Source: Sphingomonas sp. CCH9-E2 | GTDB lineage: Bacteria; Pseudomonadota; Alphaproteobacteria; Sphingomonadales; Sphingomonadaceae | Length of the DNA stretch: 64,000 bases | Reading direction: 5' to 3' | Assembly (NCBI RefSeq): GCF_001557215.1 | Contig: NZ_LSJM01000454.1 | Span: forward strand, 1 to 64,000 | Shown here: positions 40,414 through 47,655 of the stretch, in pieces | Layout of the letters: each line of letters opens with the position of its first letter | How positions within the stretch are numbered: the stretch's first letter is position 1 | Notes under the pieces: model-generated | Told to the model about the DNA's origin: nothing | The model's input: the letters and a program-made list of their open reading frames with translations, nothing else | Databases searched by the model: none | Position numbers and translations under genes: made by a program

Positions 40414-41277
40414 CTATTCCGCCCGGCGCACCGGCGGCATGACATTGCAGATGTCCGCCCCGCCTGCCGGAAGGTTGAAAAAGGGCGGCTGGCGGTTTTC
40501 GCGCGCCTTGATCCACGCGGCAAAGCGCGGATTGTCGGCGGCGCGATACTGAAAACGCGGGCGTTCCGCTGCGGGCAGGTCGCTGGCCAGCCGCCCGCGT
40601 ACGAACGGAACATGCTGGCTTGCCTCCTTGTACAGGCCAAGGCCGCCCTCGGTGCCGCGCGGCAGCGACGAGAGATGCTCGATCCCCTCCAGCACTCGCC
40701 CGACGATCGCGATGTTGCGGTCGAGATGGCGCGGACCATGTCCGATCACCGCATAGAGATCGCCGCCGCTTCCGGTGCTGGGCGCAAGGTCGCGCGCGAC
40801 CCCGACCATGGCGTAGCAGTGTGGAATCCACGCGACCTTGCCATTGGTCGCGAGCGGCCAGCCATCCGCGCTATGCCCTGTCCGCCGCGCATAGGGGTCG
40901 CGCCGCGTGAGCCGGGTTACGGCGTCGTAGCGCGGCCAATCATATTCGTCCGGCGGTTGCGCGATCACGCCGTCGGGCAGCGCCTTTTTCTCGGTCGGAT
41001 CGCCCCATTGCACGACATAATTGTCGTGGACGCGATAGACCGACGCCGCGTCCCACCATCCCGCTGCCGCCAGCGTGCGGATATTGGCGACATGCACCGG
41101 CGCGTAGCGCGGGGCGAGGCGGATCACCACCTGCTTGCCATCGCGCAAGGTCAGCACAAGCAGTTCGTCCGCCGGGATGTCGCGCCAGTCACCGGGCAGC
41201 GGATCGGACGGGAGCGGGGCGGGGGGCGTGGCCGGTGCGGCGGCCTGGAGCGCAAGCGCGAGGGAGAGGGTCAGCAT
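40414..41277 (-). CDS. Periplasmic cyclophilin-type peptidyl-prolyl isomerase
   Basis: A 287-residue exported protein. The signal peptide (MLTLSLALALQAAAPA) precedes a Pro-rich stretch. The cyclophilin fold is recognised by LAPRYAPVHVANIRTLAAAG, VYRVHDNYVVQWGD, GKVAWIPHCYAMVGVAR and a NIAIVGRVLEGIEHL end. Several active-site positions differ from the canonical enzyme, as in the divergent family of secreted cyclophilins. It converges on the Mla operon with 3 bases between stops. Confidence 0.85.
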   Translation of the reverse strand: MLTLSLALALQAAAPATPPAPLPSDPLPGDWRDIPADELLVLTLRDGKQVVIRLAPRYAPVHVANIRTLAAAGWWDAASVYRVHDNYVVQWGDPTEKKALPDGVIAQPPDEYDWPRYDAVTRLTRRDPYARRTGHSADGWPLATNGKVAWIPHCYAMVGVARDLAPSTGSGGDLYAVIGHGPRHLDRNIAIVGRVLEGIEHLSSLPRGTEGGLGLYKEASQHVPFVRGRLASDLPAAERPRFQYRAADNPRFAAWIKARENRQPPFFNLPAGGADICNVMPPVRRAE

Positions 41278-41364
41278 CCCGCCAAGCTGTCACGCCTGAC
41301 GCCCCCGCGCAACGCGCTTGCGCACCACCCGGCAAATCTCTAGGCAGCGCGCTTCCAGCGATGC

Positions 41365-41455
41365 GGAGCGGTGGCCGAGTGGTCGAAGGCGCTCGCCTGG
41401 AAAGTGAGTATACGGCAAAACCGTATCGAGGGTTCGAATCCCTCCCGCTCCGCCA
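41365..41455 (+). tRNA. tRNA-Ser (anticodon GGA)
   Basis: A complete class II tRNA: acceptor stem GGAGCGG/CCGCTCC, D arm, anticodon stem CTCGC/GTGAG with loop CTGGAAA (anticodon GGA), a long variable arm with a TACGG/CCGTA stem, T arm GGTTCGAATCC and encoded CCA. Type and long variable arm both indicate serine. A tyrosine integrase gene follows, so this tRNA is the likely insertion site of the island. Confidence 0.96.
41430..41455 (+). other. Probable attachment site (attL) at the tRNA 3' end
   Basis: P4-type integrases usually recombine at a tRNA 3' end. The integrase lies 183 bases after this tRNA, so the T arm and acceptor end are the expected core. No second copy of this sequence was seen downstream in the window, so attR would lie beyond it and the core limits are a guess. 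Confidence 0.5.
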
Positions 41456-41637
41456 CCGACCCTTCCATAAGGGTTCGTAAAAGTCCGGTGTGATCGACTT
41501 TTCTCTCCTGAAATCCAACACTTAGCCGATCAGCTCGGCCACGGCCGTCCATACCCGTCCGAACCAATCCGGCGATTCGGTGGTACGCAAACGTGGTACG
41601 CGCGGTCGAAAAACGTGGTATTTTCAGGAGACCGCTA
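41456..41637. other. Region between tRNA and integrase with repeats
   Basis: It contains a small hairpin (ACCCTT/AAGGGT at 41459-41474) just after the tRNA and three GTGGTA copies (41580, 41593, 41615) before the integrase gene. The last two sit in an identical AAACGTGGTA, 22 bases apart (two helix turns). They may be arm-type integrase sites or an operator. Integrase AGGAG is at 41627-41631. Confidence 0.5.
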
Positions 41638-42981
41638 ATGCTCACCGATTCCAAGGTCCGCACGGCCAAGCCGCGGCCCAAATCGTACAAGATCGCCGAT
41701 TCCAACCGACTGTACCTGCTGGTGACGCCCAGCGGCGGCAAGCTGTGGCGCTGGAACTATTCCTACGACGGAAAACAGAAGAGCATGGCCTTTGGCGCCT
41801 ATCCGCTCGTTTCGTTGGCAGATGCTCGCGAAAAGCGCGACCAAGCTTATTCCATGCTCTGCGAGGGGCAGGATCCCAATGTCGCAAGGCGGCTAAAGAT
41901 CGAGGCGAACCTCGAAGCCGGGCGCCAGACGTTCGAGCGGGTCGCTCGCGAGTGGTATGGAAACGCGAAGGCTCAATGGGCCACGATCCACGCCCACGAC
42001 GTCATCCGGAGCCTGGAGCGCGATGTCTTTCCGACGATCGGTTCCTTGCCGATAGCGCAGCTCACTCCGCCCCTGATTCTAGGCGTGCTACGGGAGATCG
42101 AAACACGAGGGGCCATCGAGACCGCAAAGCGCGTCCGGCAGCGCATCTCGGCCGTGTTCGTCTACGCCATCGCCCAGGGAATCGCGACGAACGACCCCGC
42201 CGAAAAGCTGGGCGCGGTGCTCAAGCCGCTGCGCAAGGGCCGGCAGCCGGCGATCACGGACATCGTGCCACTGCGCCAGATGATCCTGGCGGCCGAAGAG
42301 GACAATGCGCGGCCGATCACACGGCTCGGACTCAGGATGCTGGCGCTCACCGCCGTCAGGCCCAGCGAGCTGCGCGGCGCCGAATGGGCTGAATTCGAAG
42401 ATCTCGATGGCAAGCTTCCGCTCTGGCGCATCCCGTCGGTGCGGATGAAGGGAGACCTGGACCGGAAGGAGGAGATCAATGGCGATCACCTCGTTCCTCT
42501 CGCCCCGCAGGCGGTTTCGGTGCTGAGGGCGATCTGGCCGTTGACGGGTGGTGGACCGCTGGTCTTCCCCAGCAACCGGCATGCGCACCGGCCGATGAGC
42601 GAGAATGCGATCGGCTACCTGCTGAACCGGGCCGGCTATCACGGGCATCACGTGCCGCACGGATTTCGAGCGGCGTTTTCCACGATCATGAACGAGTGGG
42701 CGGAGCGTCATGGCGATCCGCATGACCGCAAGGTGATCGACCTGATGCTCGCGCATGTGCCCAAGGACAAGGTGGAGGGCGCCTACAACCGCGCGGCCTA
42801 CATGCCGCGCCGCCGAGAACTCGCGGTAATCTGGGCCAACATGTTGAGCGAGGGCCTGCCTGATCCCGTGCTCCTGGTTGATCGGCCGGTAAAGGAAATC
42901 GGCCCGCGCTCGCGGCGAAGGATGTCGCCGCCGGTCGATCCGGACTTCCGGTTTCCGGTCCAGCATCGTGCCGCTCGATAG
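41638..42981 (+). CDS. int: Tyrosine recombinase, P4-type integrase
   Basis: A 447-residue site-specific integrase with an N-terminal DUF4102-type arm-binding domain (MLTDSKVRTAKPRPKSY...FGAYPLVSLADARE). The catalytic domain has Arg241 in TAVRPSELRG, H341-G-F-R344, H373 and the nucleophile Tyr388 in YNRAAYMPRRR, so it looks active. AGGAG is 6 bases before the ATG at 41638. Together with the adjacent tRNA-Ser, it defines the left end of the island. Confidence 0.95.
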   Translation: MLTDSKVRTAKPRPKSYKIADSNRLYLLVTPSGGKLWRWNYSYDGKQKSMAFGAYPLVSLADAREKRDQAYSMLCEGQDPNVARRLKIEANLEAGRQTFERVAREWYGNAKAQWATIHAHDVIRSLERDVFPTIGSLPIAQLTPPLILGVLREIETRGAIETAKRVRQRISAVFVYAIAQGIATNDPAEKLGAVLKPLRKGRQPAITDIVPLRQMILAAEEDNARPITRLGLRMLALTAVRPSELRGAEWAEFEDLDGKLPLWRIPSVRMKGDLDRKEEINGDHLVPLAPQAVSVLRAIWPLTGGGPLVFPSNRHAHRPMSENAIGYLLNRAGYHGHHVPHGFRAAFSTIMNEWAERHGDPHDRKVIDLMLAHVPKDKVEGAYNRAAYMPRRRELAVIWANMLSEGLPDPVLLVDRPVKEIGPRSRRRMSPPVDPDFRFPVQHRAAR

Positions 42982-42994
42982 TTCGCTCGACAAT

Positions 42995-43014
42995 TGGTAA
43001 CGCATATGTTACCA
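42995..43014. promoter_or_regulatory. Operator-like dyad before higBA
   Basis: A perfect inverted repeat, TGGTAAC and GTTACCA separated by GCATAT, lies 13 bases before the higB start. Its place and symmetry fit autoregulation by the HigA antitoxin, whose helix-turn-helix would bind as a dimer. Confidence 0.65.
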
Positions 43015-43027
43015 GAAGGAGCGTGAG

Positions 43028-43366
43028 TTGATCGTTCAGGAGTATATTCGCGAGGACGGTTCGAGCCCGTTCCGATCATGGTTTGACGATCTCGACTTCC
43101 AGGCTTCGGCCAAGGTGGCGACCGCAATCGTGCGGCTGGAGCTGGGCAATCTCTCGAACGTCAAATGGATCGGCGGCGGGCTCGGAGAACGCCGCATCGA
43201 TTGGGGACCGGGTTACCGGCTCTACCTTGTCCGGGATGGCGATGAACTCATCATTCTGTTCGTGGGTGGGACCAAGAAGCGGCAGCAGTCCGACATCGAA
43301 CGCGCCCGGGTGCTGCTGGGCGAGTACAAATCCCGCAAGGAGGCGGCCAGGAAAGGCAGGAATTGA
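43028..43366 (+). CDS. higB: HigB/RelE-superfamily toxin
   Basis: A 112-residue protein of the phage-derived Gp49-like/HigB toxin group, predicted to be a ribosome-dependent mRNA endonuclease. The pattern matches: SPFRSWFDDLDFQASAKV near the N-terminus, LGNLSNVKWIGGGLGERRIDWGPGYRLYL in the core, and GGTKKRQQSDIERA near the end. It starts with TTG; AAGGAG lies 6 bases upstream. The toxin-first order followed at 4 bases by the antitoxin is typical of higBA. Confidence 0.9.
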   Translation: MIVQEYIREDGSSPFRSWFDDLDFQASAKVATAIVRLELGNLSNVKWIGGGLGERRIDWGPGYRLYLVRDGDELIILFVGGTKKRQQSDIERARVLLGEYKSRKEAARKGRN

Positions 43367-43370
43367 CGAG

Positions 43371-43694
43371 ATGGTGCTGACCCGTGATTTTAAGGAAACG
43401 GTGAAGGAGCGCGTCGCGCGCGATCCTGCCTTCGCCAAGGCCATGCTCGATGAGGCGGCGACCGCATTCCTCAACGGCGAGCCGCACACGGCACGGTTGA
43501 TCCTGCGCGATCTCGTCAATGCCTCGGTAGGCTTCGAGGAACTGGCGACGGAGACCAACCGCCCGAGCAAGAGCCTTCACCGGATGCTGTCGGAGAAGGG
43601 CAACCCGAGCATGGACAATCTCGCTGCCATCTTCGGAGCGGTACGAAAGCGACTGGGCGTCGCCTTCGAAGCTCATGCCGTGGAGGCGGGATAG
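43371..43694 (+). CDS. higA: HigA-type antitoxin (HTH)
   Basis: A 107-residue helix-turn-helix protein of the addiction-module antidote family. The typical start (LTRDFKETVKERVARDPAFAKAMLDEA) and the HTH (FEELATETNRPSKSLHRMLSEKGNPSMDNLAAIF) are visible. It neutralises the adjacent toxin and likely represses the pair through the upstream dyad. It follows the toxin by 4 bases. Confidence 0.9.
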   Translation: MVLTRDFKETVKERVARDPAFAKAMLDEAATAFLNGEPHTARLILRDLVNASVGFEELATETNRPSKSLHRMLSEKGNPSMDNLAAIFGAVRKRLGVAFEAHAVEAG

Positions 43695-43743
43695 CGCTAG
43701 CCCCAGCGGAGGTTCGATATACGCGCTAGCGCAGTTTCGGGAA

Positions 43744-43917
43744 CTACGGCAAGGCGCTGCTTGTCGCGATGTTCGCATATTGAGGCGGCGGCGCGACGAC
43801 GGGATGGTTGGCGGCCAAGGTCGAACCGATCTCTATGGCCGAGCCCAGTGTCGCCGCGCCCACGAGGATGCCGGCTGCCGCGATTGCGCCGCCTTGTTTT
43901 CGTTTGAAGCTGCTCAA
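43744..43917 (-). CDS. 57-residue predicted membrane peptide coupled to the SMC-like gene
   Basis: A short frame starts at TTG 43917, which overlaps the TGA of the SMC-like ATPase gene (TTGA), and ends at TAG 43744-43746. It encodes a basic start (MSSFKRKQ), one Gly/Ala-rich membrane-like helix (AIAAAGILVGAATLGSAI) and a Pro-rich tail (NHPVVAPPPQYANI). No family is recognised. Orientation, coupling and sensible composition support it, but it is short and lacks a separate ribosome site. Confidence 0.5.
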   Translation of the reverse strand: MSSFKRKQGGAIAAAGILVGAATLGSAIEIGSTLAANHPVVAPPPQYANIATSSALP

Positions 43918-46544
43918 AGCTGCACCCGCGTGGCCGGCAGATGCCGAAATGCCCGGTCACGGCAGGTGAGAAGGATCACCTGCATCCGCTGCGATGCTTC
44001 CTCGAGAATCTCGGTCATCAGGTCGAGGCGGCCGTCGTCGGAATAGACCAGCGGGTCGTCCAATATCAGCGACACCGGCGCGCCCTGCTCCAGCAGCATA
44101 TCGGCAAAGGCGAGGCGTGTAAGCACCGCGAGCTGCTCCTGCGTTCCCTTCGACAGCGTGCCGCAGGCCTCGCTGGTGCCGCTCCGGGTGACGGCAGACA
44201 GCGCCAGCTCCTCGTCGAAGCTGAGATCGGCGCCGGGAAACAGCCGTGCGACATGGACGCGGGCGCGTTTCGCCACGGGGCCAAGAAATGTCCGCGACGC
44301 TTCGGCGCGCGCGTCTTCGAGCACCTCCTTGAGCAGTTTGACGGTAGCGGCTTCCTCGTCGAGCAGCACCAGCGCCCGTGCGGCGGCCTCGGCCTCTTCC
44401 TCTGCCGCGGCGGCCAGGCTCGCCAGGCCTTTGCCGCCCTCGCTTTCGATGATCGCCTCGAGACGCGCAATGTCGCGCTCGAGCTCGGCGTGCCGTTTCT
44501 GGCCGGCGCTGGCGCGGCCATCGATCGTCTCGATTTTCCGGGTGATCGCCTGCACGTCATGCGCGGTCGCGTTGCGCTCGGCCTCGGCCAGCTTGACGGC
44601 AGACTGGGCGACCGCCTCCCGGGCCTTGACGATGGCGTCGGCAAGCCCCGCAAACTCCGGCTTGCCTTCGATCTGAGCGAGCCGGTCAGAGGCATGCGCC
44701 TGGTCGCGCTCGGCGCCGGCCTGTTGGGCGGAAAGCGGCTGGTCCGTCTCTTCGAGATCGCGCAGGTCCTGCACGGCATGGTCGTGCAGGGCCTCGGCGC
44801 GCACCACCGCCGTTTCCGCTTCGTCCCGGTTGCGCGTCAGCAGGTCGATCGAGATGTCATCGTCATCAACAGCGAGGGCTTCATCGGAAAGACTTGTCAC
44901 GAACAGCTTGAGCGCATCCGGGCCGGCGGCAAGCTCCAGCAGCGGGTCGGCCGGCGTGAGGCCGGCGATCTTGCTCTCGGTCAGCTGCACGGTCGTCTGT
45001 GCGTCGCGCGCGGCGTCGTTGCGCAGCCGCGCTGCGGCGAGGTCGGGAACGTCCCATTCGCTCAGCGCGCGCACCTGCCGCTCGCGCAGTTCGGCAAGGC
45101 GCGCCTCGGCGCTCGCCGCAGTCTCCGGCGGGCGGATCACGAGGGCGCCCCCGTTCAGTCCAATCCGCGTCTCGCCGGTCAAAACCCGCGCCGCGCCCGG
45201 CGTTAGCGGCGTGCCGTCGATCGTGACATCGGGCACGTCCCCGACGAGCTCGATCGATGTGGCGCCGGCATTGACTGCGGCCTGCGCCTCCGCGATCGCG
45301 CGATCATTGGCATCGAGCTGCACCAGCACGTCGGCCGGAATGAGCCCGGCCGCCCTATCGCGCGCCTCGGCCAACTGCTGTTCGAGATCGAGCAATTCGG
45401 TGTGGCGCTGTCGGGCGCTCGCGATCGCGGCGCGGCGGTTACGCTGCGCCAGCCGCTCCTCACCTGCGGCAAGCGCCTGGCGGGCCGCCGTGCGGTCGTC
45501 GCGCGCCTTGTCGAGCGCCGCTTTCGCGTTGGCGACACTGATGCGCCCGTCGGCCAGCGCCTCGCCGATCCTTGCCCGATCGGCGACAATCGCGGCCAGG
45601 CTCTCGCCAGCGTCGGCGAGCGCCTGGGTCGCCGACGCATGTTGCTGCTCCATGTCCTCGAGCCGGCCGAGCGCGACCGAGACATTCTCGTGCTCCGCCT
45701 TGCGCGTGTCGAGGATTTGCGCCGCCGCCTTGGCTACTTCCAGCGCCTCGACGAGATCGGCGCGCTGCGCGGCATCGGTTTCGTCGGCGAGTTCGCGCTC
45801 CAGCACCTTGAGCCGGGCTCGAGTATCTTCGAAATCGCCGAAATTCCTTTCCAGTGCGTCGAGCCGCGCAGCCGCGTCCGAGGCCGCTTGCCGGGCCCGC
45901 TCGTCGCGCTCGCGCGCCGCCTGCCAACGGCCCCTCGACTGAGGCTTGCCAGTAGGCGTCCAATAAACCTCATATCGTTCGTCGATGCGCTTTCGGACCC
46001 GCTCAAAGGCTGCGCCGCCGACAATGGTTCCGACTTCGGCTTCGAGCGACGATTGGATGCTGTCGCGCACGATCGTACCGGGCGCCGACACCTCGAGCGC
46101 CTGCGCCTGAGGAACCCATAGCAGCCCGAGCGCGCCATACGTGGCGGGGTCGCCGCGCTGACTGCTGTCCTTGACGAATCCCAGAAGCGCCTGCAGCCGA
46201 TTTTCGGCCTCCTCACCCTGGGCACGGCCTTGCGGCCCGGAAACTTCGACCTGCGGGCTCTTGAGGAAGCGCTTGGCGACTTTCCAGCTGTCGAGCCCGA
46301 CATCAAAGCTGACCTCGACCTCCGGCGCGACCGCCTCGCCATACGGCGCAAAGCTCTGGGCAAGCTGGTTCTTGGTGGCGTGACGGACAAAAAGCGCCGC
46401 GCGCAATGCCTCCAGGATCGTGGACTTGCCGCTTTCGTTGGGCTCGATGACGATATTGAGCCCATCTCCCAGGCCATCGATTGTCCGGGGCTCGCGGAAT
46501 TTGCGGAAATTGTTGAGGCTGATCCGCCGCAGGCGCAGGCTCAT
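43914..46544 (-). CDS. SMC-like AAA ATPase of the YhaN/SbcC type
   Basis: An 876-residue protein with ATPase halves at both ends and long heptad-rich coiled coils between. Walker A is EPNESGKST (residues 34-42) after the FRKFRE start. The C-terminal signature is LSKGTQEQLAVLTRLA and Walker B is LILDDPLVYSDD. There is no CxxC zinc hook (the only two Cys are in the C-terminal head); instead a beta-like segment (around ATSIELVGDVPDVTIDG) splits the coil. That fits YhaN rather than Rad50/SbcC. Its start overlaps the phosphoesterase stop by 4 bases. Confidence 0.88.
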   Translation of the reverse strand: MSLRLRRISLNNFRKFREPRTIDGLGDGLNIVIEPNESGKSTILEALRAALFVRHATKNQLAQSFAPYGEAVAPEVEVSFDVGLDSWKVAKRFLKSPQVEVSGPQGRAQGEEAENRLQALLGFVKDSSQRGDPATYGALGLLWVPQAQALEVSAPGTIVRDSIQSSLEAEVGTIVGGAAFERVRKRIDERYEVYWTPTGKPQSRGRWQAARERDERARQAASDAAARLDALERNFGDFEDTRARLKVLERELADETDAAQRADLVEALEVAKAAAQILDTRKAEHENVSVALGRLEDMEQQHASATQALADAGESLAAIVADRARIGEALADGRISVANAKAALDKARDDRTAARQALAAGEERLAQRNRRAAIASARQRHTELLDLEQQLAEARDRAAGLIPADVLVQLDANDRAIAEAQAAVNAGATSIELVGDVPDVTIDGTPLTPGAARVLTGETRIGLNGGALVIRPPETAASAEARLAELRERQVRALSEWDVPDLAAARLRNDAARDAQTTVQLTESKIAGLTPADPLLELAAGPDALKLFVTSLSDEALAVDDDDISIDLLTRNRDEAETAVVRAEALHDHAVQDLRDLEETDQPLSAQQAGAERDQAHASDRLAQIEGKPEFAGLADAIVKAREAVAQSAVKLAEAERNATAHDVQAITRKIETIDGRASAGQKRHAELERDIARLEAIIESEGGKGLASLAAAAEEEAEAAARALVLLDEEAATVKLLKEVLEDARAEASRTFLGPVAKRARVHVARLFPGADLSFDEELALSAVTRSGTSEACGTLSKGTQEQLAVLTRLAFADMLLEQGAPVSLILDDPLVYSDDGRLDLMTEILEEASQRMQVILLTCRDRAFRHLPATRVQL

Positions 46545-47650
46545 GCTTGGCCCCCCCGATGATATTCGACAAACAGGCGTTCCAAGGCCCGCCGCGCGAG
46601 CAACGCCTCGGCGCCGCCCGCTTCGATCCGTTCTTCGAGCTTTTGGGCGGCGACGCCGAGCAAGCCCTCGACATTGAGTTCGGCGAGTTCCTGCTCGCCC
46701 GGCCGGCCGACCAGATCATCCGCGCGCAGGTCGAGAAAGCGCAGGCGGTGCCGCAGATCGTCGTCAACCTGGGCCAGGATCTCGATGCGGTCGCCAAGGC
46801 TGGTGATGCCCGCGAGCGAAAGGCGCAGCAGCGTCGCCGCGGGATCGATCGCACCGAGCAGCGCGTCGCACTCGGCCGCAAAGGCGGCCGCATCCTGCAG
46901 CGTCCAATCGCGCGACAGCCATTGGAAACGACCGGTGCGGACGGGTTCGATCGCCGGGCCGCTCCCCGGCGCGACGTCGACCACGAGCACATGGCCCGGC
47001 TCGTCGCGCTGGAACCGGTCGGTTTCGGGGGTTCCGGCATACCAGGTGCGCGGACCAACCTCGAGCGTTCCGTGCCAGTCCCCCAGCGCGAGATAGTCGA
47101 GCGTCGAGCGCGTGGCGCGGTCAGGCGCGATCTGGTTCTTCGTCTCACCGCGTGCGGTGAAATCGCGGATCGAGCCATGGGCAAGCCCGATCCGCAGCTT
47201 TGCGCCGGGCGTCTCCATGGTGTCGAACAGTTCGGTCGGATCGTCGATGTGATGCCGATGCAGGAGCGGTGCCGGCAGCAGCCAGACCCCGGCTTCCATC
47301 TCTTGCGCGACCGGTTCGGTGAGCAGCACGATGTTGCCTGGCGCCTTGGCGCGGACACGGTCCCACAGCCCACCATTGCGCGCATAATCGTGATTGCCGG
47401 GCAGCAGCCACCAGCGGCACGGATAGCGCTGCATGCGCGAGACCGCCTGCACGATGACCCGGTCTTCGGGGCCTTCGGTGTCGAAAATATCTCCCGCGAC
47501 GATCACATGGCCGATCTGCCGGGTCGCGGCGGCTTCCCCGATCCGATCGATCACGTCGAAGCGCGCCTCGCTGAGCGCGGTGCGCACGTCGGCGTCGAAC
47601 CGGCCGAAAGGCTTGCCGAGCTGCCAATCGGCGGTGTGAAGGAAGCGCAT
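46541..47650 (-). CDS. Mre11/SbcD/YhaO-like metallophosphoesterase
   Basis: A 369-residue calcineurin-like phosphoesterase, the expected nuclease partner of the SMC-like ATPase downstream. Metal-site motifs: HTADWQLGK (the usual D-x-H reads D-x-Q), VAGDIFDT, LPGNHDY, LAHGS and LGDWHGT. The D-x-Q variant may weaken or alter the metal site. The gene lies 5 bases after the nuclease-helicase stop and overlaps the ATPase start, so all three proteins are made together. Confidence 0.88.
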   Translation of the reverse strand: MRFLHTADWQLGKPFGRFDADVRTALSEARFDVIDRIGEAAATRQIGHVIVAGDIFDTEGPEDRVIVQAVSRMQRYPCRWWLLPGNHDYARNGGLWDRVRAKAPGNIVLLTEPVAQEMEAGVWLLPAPLLHRHHIDDPTELFDTMETPGAKLRIGLAHGSIRDFTARGETKNQIAPDRATRSTLDYLALGDWHGTLEVGPRTWYAGTPETDRFQRDEPGHVLVVDVAPGSGPAIEPVRTGRFQWLSRDWTLQDAAAFAAECDALLGAIDPAATLLRLSLAGITSLGDRIEILAQVDDDLRHRLRFLDLRADDLVGRPGEQELAELNVEGLLGVAAQKLEERIEAGGAEALLARRALERLFVEYHRGGQA

Positions 47651-47655
47651 CGGAT

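Noticed and set aside
43675..44046. A 123-codon plus-strand frame after higA
   Set aside because: It is Arg/Cys-rich and crosses the end of the SMC-like gene on the other strand; the minus-strand 57-codon frame here looks more protein-like.
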